Shown here in pieces: positions 1 to 5,686 of a DNA stretch of 5,761 bases. Location of the stretch: positions 1 to 5,761 of the forward strand of contig CAZZZA010000169.1 of assembly GCA_964658455.1 (NCBI GenBank), in the 5' to 3' direction. Both the position numbers and the translations under genes were made by a program. Each line of letters starts with the position of its first letter. Position 1 is the first letter of the stretch. Under the pieces are notes generated by a model. It saw nothing but the letters and a program-made list of their open reading frames with translations. It made no database searches and was not told where the DNA came from. This DNA comes from Lichenicola sp964658455 (GTDB taxonomy: Bacteria; Pseudomonadota; Alphaproteobacteria; Acetobacterales; Acetobacteraceae).

Positions 1-383
1 ACCTGCACGCCGTCGAACAGCACGCTGAACTGGGTGTATTGCAGGCCGCGGATGCTCTGGCCGAAATCCTGCTGCAACCCGGGGCCGTTCGGGTCGATGT
101 CCATGGCGCTGACCGTCAGCCGGATGATGTCGTCATAGTTCGACGTCGCCGGCACGTTCTCGGCGATGAAGCGCTGGCTGACCGTCGCGGTCGGCTGCAC
201 CTGGTCCAGCGCGGCGCCGACCGGCGCCTGCTGCGCGGCGATGCCGGGAAAGGACTGGCCGGTGACGGTGACGGATTCCGCCGCCGGAGCCCCGATCGGT
301 GTTTGGGCCAGGACCCCGCGGCCCGGCAGGCCGGCGATCAGGCCGGTGGCGCAGGCGGAGGCCACCCATCGGGACACGCGCAT
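1..383 (-). CDS. TonB-dependent outer-membrane receptor, N-terminal part (runs off left edge)
   Basis: This is the start of a TonB-dependent receptor, an outer-membrane beta-barrel that imports scarce ligands such as ferric siderophores, cobalamin or sugars using energy from TonB-ExbB-ExbD. Only 127 codons are visible and the frame is still open at base 1. Residues 1-26 look like a Sec signal peptide: Arg2/Arg5, a modest hydrophobic core (residues 7-19) and a VLA|Q cleavage site. ESVTVTGQ (residues 36-43) resembles a TonB box. The plug domain follows, with VSQRFIAENVP (68-78), NYDDIIRL (82-89), and IRGL (111-114) ahead of FSVLFDGVQ (119-127), the usual plug pattern of IRG followed by a VDGV-like strand. 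No N-terminal STN signalling domain precedes the plug, so FecA-type transduction is unlikely. The ATG at 381-383 has AGGA six bases upstream (minus strand, 393-390). The gene begins 51 bases after the kinase stop. The barrel is unseen, so the ligand cannot be assigned. Confidence 0.88.
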   Translation of the reverse strand, partial: MRVSRWVASACATGLIAGLPGRGVLAQTPIGAPAAESVTVTGQSFPGIAAQQAPVGAALDQVQPTATVSQRFIAENVPATSNYDDIIRLTVSAMDIDPNGPGLQQDFGQSIRGLQYTQFSVLFDGVQ

Positions 384-391
384 CGGATTTC

Positions 392-408
392 CTGACGTCG
401 AACTGACG
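392..408 (-). promoter_or_regulatory. Direct repeat CGTCAG-N5-CGTCAG upstream of the receptor start (candidate operator)
   Basis: Read on the minus strand, two identical CGTCAG hexamers (408-403 and 397-392) are separated by TTCGA, a period of 11 bases or about one helical turn. An inverted copy lies at 433-438, across the kinase stop codon. Tandem half-sites at 10-11 bp spacing are the geometry used by OmpR/PhoB-family response regulators. The inner copy overlaps the receptor's ribosome binding site, so a bound protein here would more likely repress than activate. The motif is short, and the same hexamer occurs by chance elsewhere (for example at 550-555 inside the kinase gene), so this is only a candidate. 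Confidence 0.25.
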
Positions 409-434
409 GCAATGTTTCTAGGGCCGGGTTTGCG

Positions 435-1499
435 TCAGGTTCGTGACGATGGGATGAAACCGTCACGCGCCGGCGGCAGCTCGACCCGGACCGTGCAGCC
501 GGGTCCGGTGACGAAGCCGACGCTGCCGCGGTGGCGCCGCACCACCTCCCTGACGATCGCCAGCCCGAGCCCGCTGCCGGCGGCGGATTGCGCGCCCTTG
601 TGGAAACGCTCGAACACGGTCTCGCGCAGCGACGGCGCCACCCCGCTTCCCTGGTCGGACACGTCGAGCCTGATTGTGTCGCGCTGTCTGGCCGCGTCGA
701 GCCTGATGCTGCCGCGACCATGCACCAGCGCGTTCTCGATCAGGTTGCGCACCATGTCCTGTAGGTCGCCGGCATCGCCATGCACCGGCAGGCTCTCCTG
801 CACCGACACCTCGAAGCCGCGGCCGGCGGCCTCGATCAGCGGCAGCATGCGCGCCGCCGCCATCCGCGCCGCCCGCGACAGGTTGACGACCGGCGCCGCC
901 GCATCGCCGTCGGCGCGCAGGCCGGCGCCCTGCTTGCGCGCCAGATCGAGCAGCCGGTCGATCAGCCCGGCCATCGCCGCGATATCCTGCTCGATCGCCG
1001 GCCAGTCGACCGCCGCCGCGTCGTGGCGGATGCGCTGCAGGCGCAGGCTGAGGGTGGCGAGCGGGGTGCGCAGCTCGTGCGCCGCGTTCATGGTGAAGCG
1101 GCGTTCGACGTCGTAGGCCTCCGCCAGCCGGTCGAGGGCGGCATTCATTGCCGTGACCAGCGGCGCCAACTCGCTCGGCAGGCCCTGGGTGCCGATTCGC
1201 GCCCCCGGGCGCAGCGGTCCGACCCGTTCCGCCTCCGCCGAGGCGCGGGTCAGCGGCCGCAGGCTCCAGCGGCACACCGCCCCGACCAGCAGGATGATCA
1301 GGGCGCTGAACGGCAGCAGCACCGACAGGTCCTGCCACGGCTCCGGCAGTTCGTCGCCGAGCAGCAGCCGTCCCAGCCGCCCGCCGAGCCCATGCCCGCT
1401 CTCCTCCAGCGCATGCAGGCCGGCCTCGATCGCCAGCCCGCCGCCGAGGATCGCGGCCATCGAGACCGTGAGGCGGCCACGCAGGCTGGTGCCCAGCAT
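435..1499 (-). CDS. Membrane-bound sensor histidine kinase (two-component system)
   Basis: This is a two-component sensor kinase that autophosphorylates on histidine and passes the phosphate to a response regulator. With the ATG at 1499 it has 354 residues. TM1 is about 10-28 and TM2 about 58-76, enclosing a short periplasmic loop of about 29 residues. A HAMP linker follows at about 77-130 (Pro82; SELAPL at 109-114). The HisKA H-box is NAAHELRTPLATL (138-150), with His141 as phosphoacceptor. The HATPase_c domain has the N-box NLIENA (252-257), G1 DQGSG (282-286), F-box FERF (296-299) and G2 GSGLGLAIV (308-316). All catalytic boxes are intact. The start at 1499 has CGGA five bases upstream and lies just before SLRGRL and TM1. 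In-frame ATG 1592 (385 aa) and GTG 1718 (427 aa) would add Arg/Pro/Gly-rich sequence unlike a sensor domain. No response regulator is adjacent: gyrA is divergent upstream and the receptor gene is downstream. The signal is unknown. Confidence 0.94.
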   Translation of the reverse strand: MLGTSLRGRLTVSMAAILGGGLAIEAGLHALEESGHGLGGRLGRLLLGDELPEPWQDLSVLLPFSALIILLVGAVCRWSLRPLTRASAEAERVGPLRPGARIGTQGLPSELAPLVTAMNAALDRLAEAYDVERRFTMNAAHELRTPLATLSLRLQRIRHDAAAVDWPAIEQDIAAMAGLIDRLLDLARKQGAGLRADGDAAAPVVNLSRAARMAAARMLPLIEAAGRGFEVSVQESLPVHGDAGDLQDMVRNLIENALVHGRGSIRLDAARQRDTIRLDVSDQGSGVAPSLRETVFERFHKGAQSAAGSGLGLAIVREVVRRHRGSVGFVTGPGCTVRVELPPARDGFIPSSRT

Positions 1500-1571
1500 C
1501 GCGATCCGTCCGCCGGGCGCCCGGGTGCCGAGCCGCGCGCCGCCTGGGATGGCGTCGGGAGCGGGCGCGAG

Positions 1572-1600
1572 TTTTCCAGCAGGCCGGCGCATGCTACAAA
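1572..1600 (+). promoter_or_regulatory. Candidate sigma70-type promoter for gyrA
   Basis: A possible -35 TTTTCC (1572-1577, 3 of 6 consensus positions) is 17 bases from a possible -10 TACAAA (1595-1600, 4 of 6). They lie in the only AT-richer patch (1591-1610) of the divergent intergenic region. Transcription would begin near 1607, giving a leader of about 100 bases before the TTG start. This is a weak match judged by eye. Its position, rather than its score, is the main support. Confidence 0.28.
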
Positions 1601-1629
1601 TTAGCGCATAGCGCGCCGCGTGGCGCCAA
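1600..1629 (-). promoter_or_regulatory. Candidate promoter for the sensor kinase
   Basis: On the minus strand, TTGGCG (1629-1624, 4 of 6 matches to -35) is 18 bases from GCTAAT (1605-1600, 4 of 6 matches to -10). Transcription would start near 1593, leaving about 94 bases before the preferred kinase start at 1499. It would also sit almost on the alternative ATG at 1592, which would then be leaderless. The -10 element shares base 1600 with the candidate gyrA -10, so the two promoters could not be occupied at the same time. Confidence 0.25.
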
Positions 1630-1651
1630 CCCCTTGCGCGCCCGGACGGGC

Positions 1652-1680
1652 GGCCGGCGCTCTGGCGTCCGGCGCCGGTC
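1652..1680 (+). other. GC-rich stem-loop in the gyrA leader
   Basis: CCGGCGC (1654-1660) is perfectly complementary to GCGCCGG (1672-1678), with an 11-base loop. A G-T pair (1653/1679) and a G-C pair (1652/1680) extend the stem to nine pairs. A smaller hairpin, CGCCC (1639-1643) with GGGCG (1648-1652) around a GGAC loop, lies just upstream and shares base 1652. No run of T follows, so it is not an intrinsic terminator. It ends 25 bases before the proposed gyrA start and could affect translation, but in DNA this rich in GC such stems also arise by chance. Confidence 0.3.
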
Positions 1681-1705
1681 CCGCGCCCGACCGACGGATC
1701 TCCTT

Positions 1706-4642
1706 TTGAGCGAACCACCCGAACCTCCGGCGCCGCCGCTTCCCCCCGAACCGGCCATGCCGGGCGGGGCGCCGTCCGATACGGTGCCGGTGACGATCGA
1801 GGAGGAGATGCAGACCTCCTACCTCGCCTACGCGATGTCGGTGATCGTCAGCCGCGCGCTGCCCGACGTGCGCGACGGGCTGAAGCCGGTGCATCGGCGC
1901 ATCCTCTATTCGATGCGCGAGAGCGGCTTCACCCACGACAAGCCGTATCGCAAATCGGCCCGCGCGGTCGGCGACGTGATGGGCAAATACCACCCGCACG
2001 GCGACAGCTCGATCTACGACGCCATGGTCAGGATGGCGCAATCCTGGTCGATGCGGGTGAAGCTGATCGACGGGCAGGGCAATTTCGGCTCGGTCGACGG
2101 CGATAGCCCGGCAGCGATGCGCTACACCGAGGCGCGGCTGGCCAAGGCGGCGATGTTCCTGCTGGACGATATCGACCGCGATACGGTCGATTTCCAGCCT
2201 AACTACGACGAGAGCGAGGAAGAGCCCAGGGTTCTGCCCGCCGCCTACCCCAACCTGCTGATCAATGGCGGGTCGGGCATCGCGGTCGGGATGGCGACCA
2301 ACATCCCGACCCACAATCCCGGCGAGATCATCGACGCCACCCTGGCGATGATCGCCGATCCCGGCCTGACGCTCGATGCGCTGATGCAGATCGTCCCCGG
2401 GCCGGATTTCCCGACCGGCGGGATCATCCTCGGCCGCTCCGGCATCCGCTCCGCGTTCGAGACCGGACGCGGCTCGGTGATCGTGCGCGCGCGCGCCGAG
2501 ATCGAGGACATACGGCGCGACCGCAAGGCGATCGTCATCACCGAGATCCCGTATCAGGTGAACAAGGCGACGCTGCAGGAGAAGATCGCCGAACTGGTCC
2601 GCGCCAAGCAGGTCGAGGGCGTCTCCGACATACGCGACGAGAGCGACCGCTCCGGCATGCGGATCGTCATCGAGATCAAGCGCGAGGCGACGCCCGAGGT
2701 GGTGCTGAACCAGCTCTACCGCTTCACCCAGCTGCAGACCTCGTTCGGCGTGAACATGCTGGCGCTCAATGACGGCCAGCCGCGGCTGATGGGGCTGCGC
2801 GAGATGCTGGTCGCCTTCATCGCGTTCCGCGAGGAGGTGATCCTCAGGCGCTCCCGGTTCGATCTCGGCAAGGCGCGCGATCGCGGCCATCTGCTGGTCG
2901 GGCTGGTGCTGGCGGTCGCCAATATCGACCGGGTGATCGCGCTGATCCGCGCCGCGCCGGACGCCGCCGCCGCCCGCGAGGCGCTGATGGGCGAGGAGTG
3001 GGACGCGGCCGAGATCGAGCCGCTGCTGTCGCTGATCCATGACGATGGCAACGTCGTCACCGCAGGCAAGGTGCGTCTCACCGAGGCCCAGGCGCGCGGC
3101 ATCCTGGAATTGCGGCTGCAGCGCCTGACCGGACTGGAGCGGGAGAAGATCCAGGCCGAACTCACCGAGGTCAGCCACAAGATCAACGACCTGCTGGACA
3201 TCATCGGCAGCAGGCCGCGCCGGCTCGAGGTGATGCGCGACGAGCTGGCGGTGGTGCGCGCCGAGATCGCCACCCCGCGCGCCACCGAGATCTCGGAGAT
3301 CGCCGGCGACCAGACCGACGAGAGCCTGATCGAGCCGGGGCAGATGGTGGTCACCATCACCCGCGACGGCTTCATCAAGCGCACCCCGCTCGAGACCTTC
3401 CGGGCGCAGAATCGCGGCGGCCGCGGCCGCACCGCCGCCGGCCGGCGCGGCGACGACATCATCACCCGCAGCTTCAATGCCCATACCCATCAGTGGGTGC
3501 TGTTCTTCTCCTCCGGCGGCAAGGCCTATCGCGAGAAGGTCTGGCGGCTGCCGGAGGCGAGCCCAACCGCCAAGGGGCGGGCGCTGGTCAACCTGCTGCC
3601 GGAACTGGGCGCCGATTCGATCACCACGGTGCTGCCGCTGCCGCAGGACGAGACGTTGTGGGAGAGCCTGCACCTGGTGTTCGCCACCGCCAGCGGCAAC
3701 GTGCGCCGCAACCGGCTGAGCGACTTCCGCAACGTCCGCGCCTCCGGGCTGATCGCGATGAAGCTCGACGAGGGCTGGGGCGAGCATGGCGACCGGCTGA
3801 TCGGCGTCGCCACCTGCCGCGAGGGCCAGGACGTGATGCTGGCGACCCGGCTCGGCCGCTGCATCCGCTTCCAGATCGCCGACGATACGCTGCGCGTGTT
3901 CGCCGGCCGCGACTCGACCGGCGTGCGCGGCATCAGGCTCGGCAATGGCGATGCGGTGAACAGCCTGGCGGTGCTGAACCATGTCGGCGCCGACCCCGCC
4001 GAGCGCGCCGGCTACATGAAGATGGCTAACGCCAAGCGCCGGGCCGAAGCTGAGGCTGAATTGGGGGCCGAAGCGGGGGCCGAGGCCGGGCCGGGCGCGG
4101 AGGGCGAGGCCGGCATCGCCGCCGAGGCCGAGCCGGACGCCACGGAGCCGCAGGAGGAGGATGTGATCGCCGCCGCCCTGTCGCCGGAGCGGTTCGCCGA
4201 ACTCGAACGCGGCGAGGAGATCCTGCTCACCGTCACCAATGGCGGCTTCGGCAAGCGCAGTTCCGCCTACGATTACCGGGTCAGCGGCCGCGGCGGGCTT
4301 GGCATCCTCAACGTGCAACTGGCGCCGCGCAACGGCACCGAGGTGGTCGCGACGCTGCCGGTGCTGCACGGCACCGACGTGATGCTGGTGACCGATGCCG
4401 GACGCCTGATCCGGGTCCCGGTCGATCAGGTCAGGATCACCGGACGGGCCTCGATGGGGGTGACGCTGTTCAGGCTCGGCGGCCAGGAGCGGGTGATGAG
4501 CGTGTTCCCGGTGCTCGAGGACGAGGCCGACGAGGCCGCCACCCTGGCCGCTTCGCCCGACGAGATCGGGGATGGCGCGGCCGGGCCGGAGCCGATCGCG
4601 GATGCACCGGACGAGCCGGCCGGCGACGACCCGGATGTCTGA
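1706..4642 (+). CDS. gyrA: DNA gyrase subunit A
   Basis: GyrA is the DNA-cleaving and wrapping subunit of the A2B2 gyrase, which introduces negative supercoils using ATP. From TTG 1706 it has 978 residues, against about 875 in E. coli. The breakage-reunion domain begins at VTIEEEM (29-35), the catalytic pair is Arg139-Tyr140 in AMRYTEAR, and Ile192 matches the DNA-bending isoleucine. The quinolone pocket GDSSIYD keeps Ser101 and Asp105 (E. coli Ser83 and Asp87). The C-terminal beta-pinwheel starts near 545 and has a GyrA box QNRGGRG at 568-574, with Asn where Arg/Lys is usual. Between blades, residues 780-819 form an acidic Ala/Glu/Gly insertion, and 938-978 form an acidic tail with 15 Asp/Glu and no Lys/Arg. 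TTG 1706 is preferred because GGA lies seven bases upstream and it gives an MSEPPEPP-like N-terminus. ATG 1757 (961 aa) fits E. coli length better but has no Shine-Dalgarno. The function is certain; the start is about 60:40. Confidence 0.97.
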   Translation: MSEPPEPPAPPLPPEPAMPGGAPSDTVPVTIEEEMQTSYLAYAMSVIVSRALPDVRDGLKPVHRRILYSMRESGFTHDKPYRKSARAVGDVMGKYHPHGDSSIYDAMVRMAQSWSMRVKLIDGQGNFGSVDGDSPAAMRYTEARLAKAAMFLLDDIDRDTVDFQPNYDESEEEPRVLPAAYPNLLINGGSGIAVGMATNIPTHNPGEIIDATLAMIADPGLTLDALMQIVPGPDFPTGGIILGRSGIRSAFETGRGSVIVRARAEIEDIRRDRKAIVITEIPYQVNKATLQEKIAELVRAKQVEGVSDIRDESDRSGMRIVIEIKREATPEVVLNQLYRFTQLQTSFGVNMLALNDGQPRLMGLREMLVAFIAFREEVILRRSRFDLGKARDRGHLLVGLVLAVANIDRVIALIRAAPDAAAAREALMGEEWDAAEIEPLLSLIHDDGNVVTAGKVRLTEAQARGILELRLQRLTGLEREKIQAELTEVSHKINDLLDIIGSRPRRLEVMRDELAVVRAEIATPRATEISEIAGDQTDESLIEPGQMVVTITRDGFIKRTPLETFRAQNRGGRGRTAAGRRGDDIITRSFNAHTHQWVLFFSSGGKAYREKVWRLPEASPTAKGRALVNLLPELGADSITTVLPLPQDETLWESLHLVFATASGNVRRNRLSDFRNVRASGLIAMKLDEGWGEHGDRLIGVATCREGQDVMLATRLGRCIRFQIADDTLRVFAGRDSTGVRGIRLGNGDAVNSLAVLNHVGADPAERAGYMKMANAKRRAEAEAELGAEAGAEAGPGAEGEAGIAAEAEPDATEPQEEDVIAAALSPERFAELERGEEILLTVTNGGFGKRSSAYDYRVSGRGGLGILNVQLAPRNGTEVVATLPVLHGTDVMLVTDAGRLIRVPVDQVRITGRASMGVTLFRLGGQERVMSVFPVLEDEADEAATLAASPDEIGDGAAGPEPIADAPDEPAGDDPDV
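4043..4162 (+). repeat. Low-complexity Ala/Glu/Gly tract within gyrA, with a 12-base tandem duplication
   Basis: The bases coding GyrA residues 780-819 are built almost only of GCN, GAR and GGN codons. A 12-base unit encoding Gly-Ala-Glu-Ala occurs twice in tandem (4064-4075 and 4076-4087) with two differences, and a degraded third copy may follow. The tract lies between MKMANAKRR and the conserved strand LLTVTNGGFGKRSS. Alphaproteobacterial GyrA proteins are generally variable at this loop, so this is probably an expanded surface linker of the pinwheel, grown by slippage, not a domain. Confidence 0.6.
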
Positions 4643-5141
4643 CGCCCGCCCGCATGTCGGTTTCTACCCTGGCACGTTCGACCCGATCACGCGCGGCCAT
4701 CTCGACGTTATCACCAGGGGCGCCAGGCTGGTCGAGCGGCTGATCGTCGGCGTCGCCGCCAATATCGGCAAGCAGCCGCTGATGAGTCTCGACGAACGGG
4801 TCGAGTGCGTGTCGCACGAGACCAGGATGGTGTCGCGCGAAACCGGGACGCCGATCGAGGTGGTGGGGTTTTCCAACCTGCTGGTGCAGAGCGCGCGTCA
4901 GAACGGCGCGAACGTGATCATCAGGGGGCTTCGCGCCGTCACCGACTATGATTACGAGACGCAGATGTTCGGGATGAATCACCGTCTCGATCCCGGGATC
5001 GAGACCTTGTTCCTGATGGCGACCGAGAGCTACCAGTTCATCTCGTCGCGTCTGGTCAAGGAGATCGCCCAGCTCGGCGGCGACGTCACCGCGTTCGTGC
5101 CGCGCTTCACCCACGCCAGGATCATGGCCAAGCTGCACTGA
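4635..5141 (+). CDS. coaD: Phosphopantetheine adenylyltransferase
   Basis: CoaD transfers AMP from ATP to 4'-phosphopantetheine, giving dephospho-CoA and pyrophosphate, the penultimate step of coenzyme A synthesis in the cytoplasm. The 168-residue product matches the family length (about 160-170). It has the nucleotidyltransferase signature YPGTFDPITRGH (11-22), whose TxGH motif is Thr19-Arg20-Gly21-His22. RGLRAVTDYDYE (97-108) and the C-terminal ISSRLVKE (136-143) are the other hallmark motifs. The ATG at 4635 is right because the family begins a few residues before the YPGTFDP strand; upstream in-frame starts add unrelated residues. The gene overlaps the gyrA stop by eight bases (ATGTCTGA) in another frame and has no clear Shine-Dalgarno, so translation is probably coupled to gyrA. 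From general knowledge, gyrA-coaD-cyclophilin order recurs in alphaproteobacteria. Nothing looks damaged. Confidence 0.97.
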   Translation: MSDARPHVGFYPGTFDPITRGHLDVITRGARLVERLIVGVAANIGKQPLMSLDERVECVSHETRMVSRETGTPIEVVGFSNLLVQSARQNGANVIIRGLRAVTDYDYETQMFGMNHRLDPGIETLFLMATESYQFISSRLVKEIAQLGGDVTAFVPRFTHARIMAKLH

Positions 5142-5158
5142 TCACGGCTTCTGAGACC

Positions 5159-5165
5159 AAGGAAG
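5159..5165 (+). promoter_or_regulatory. Strong ribosome binding site of the cyclophilin gene
   Basis: AAGGAAG followed by five T residues places a near-ideal Shine-Dalgarno five bases before the ATG at 5171. It is the best ribosome binding site in the window. It lies in the 29-base gap after coaD, so the third gene of the block can initiate independently rather than by coupling. Confidence 0.75.
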
Positions 5166-5170
5166 TTTTT

Positions 5171-5674
5171 ATGTCCGAGACGACGACCCAACCGAGCGAC
5201 GACGACATCATCCATCTCGAACTCAAGACCGGACGGGTGGTGATCCGCCTGCGCCCCGATCTGGCGCCGGAGCATGTCGCGCGGTTCCGCACCCTGGCGG
5301 CGGAAGGCTTCTACGACAATGTCGTGTTCCATCGCGTCATCGACGGCTTCATGGCCCAGAGCGGCGATCCGACCGGCACCGGAACCGGCGGCAGCAAGCT
5401 GCCCGACCTGAAGTCGGAATTCACCACCAAGGCGAAGTTCGTGCGCGGCACGCTGGGGGCGGCCCGCACCGCGCATCCGCACAGCGCCAACAGCCAGTTC
5501 TTCATCATGTTCGCGGCGGCGCCGAGCCTGGATGGCCAGTACACCATTTTCGGCGAGGTGATCGAGGGCATGGAGCTGGTCGACCAGATCAAGCGTGGCG
5601 CTGGCGGAAGCGGCATGGTATCCGACCCGGATCGTATCGTGAGCATGCGCCCGGCCAGCACGCCGGCCGCCTAG
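5171..5674 (+). CDS. ppiB: Cyclophilin-type peptidyl-prolyl cis-trans isomerase, cytoplasmic
   Basis: Cyclophilins catalyse cis-trans isomerisation of Xaa-Pro bonds and assist protein folding. The 167-residue product is a single cyclophilin domain (about 13-160) with no signal peptide or membrane segment, so it is cytoplasmic, like E. coli PpiB rather than periplasmic PpiA. The signature FHRVIDGFMAQSGDPTG spans 53-69 and includes the catalytic Arg55 with Phe60, Met61 and Gln63, numbered as in human cyclophilin A. NSQFFIMF (107-114) supplies Gln109 and Phe111. In SLDGQYTIFG (119-128), Ser119 replaces human Trp121 and Tyr124 replaces His126; loss of that Trp is common in bacterial cyclophilins and usually lowers cyclosporin binding. 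It lies 29 bases after coaD and 12 bases before the tRNA, and is likely co-transcribed with gyrA and coaD. The symbol ppiB is by type; many alphaproteobacteria carry two cyclophilin genes here, and no second copy follows. Confidence 0.94.
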   Translation: MSETTTQPSDDDIIHLELKTGRVVIRLRPDLAPEHVARFRTLAAEGFYDNVVFHRVIDGFMAQSGDPTGTGTGGSKLPDLKSEFTTKAKFVRGTLGAARTAHPHSANSQFFIMFAAAPSLDGQYTIFGEVIEGMELVDQIKRGAGGSGMVSDPDRIVSMRPASTPAA

Positions 5675-5686
5675 CCGCGACCGATC

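Noticed and set aside
411..438. A separate minus-strand promoter for the receptor (CTGACG, 16 bases, AACATT)
   Set aside because: The hexamers match only 4 and 3 of 6 positions, and the short gap is equally well explained by co-transcription with the kinase.
166..1116. A 316-codon plus-strand open frame across the receptor-kinase junction
   Set aside because: It spans two well-supported minus-strand genes, has no ribosome binding site or domain, and its Ser/Arg/Pro-rich translation looks like a shadow.
780..1604. A 274-codon plus-strand open frame opposite the kinase
   Set aside because: It is also codon-aligned with the antisense kinase gene, and its Arg/Gln/His-rich product is typical of a GC-rich shadow. 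The kinase boxes on the minus strand are intact.
1634..1705. A farther upstream gyrA start at TTG 1634
   Set aside because: It would add 24 Arg-rich residues across the hairpin region, has no ribosome binding site and has no counterpart in known GyrA N-termini.
1976..2026. Quinolone-resistance substitution in GyrA
   Set aside because: Ser101 and Asp105, equivalent to E. coli Ser83 and Asp87, are the susceptible-type residues. Ser102 in place of E. coli Ala84 is a common natural residue in other bacteria.
1601..4369. A 922-codon open frame on the minus strand, opposite gyrA
   Set aside because: Its codons align exactly with the gyrA codons, so its stops would require sense TTA, CTA or TCA, which this GC-rich gene almost never uses. 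The His/Arg/Asp-rich translation shows no recognisable domain, while gyrA on the other strand is unmistakable.
4470..5138. A 222-codon minus-strand open frame opposite coaD
   Set aside because: It is codon-aligned with coaD and extends into the gyrA tail. It has no recognisable features, and coaD is clear.
5142..5170. Possible terminator between coaD and the cyclophilin gene, suggested by the run of five T
   Set aside because: No inverted repeat precedes the T run, which is simply the spacer between the Shine-Dalgarno and the ATG.
5652..5669. A hairpin at the 3' end of the cyclophilin gene as a terminator
   Set aside because: The stem is only five pairs (CGGCC/GGCCG), lies inside the coding region and is not followed by T residues.
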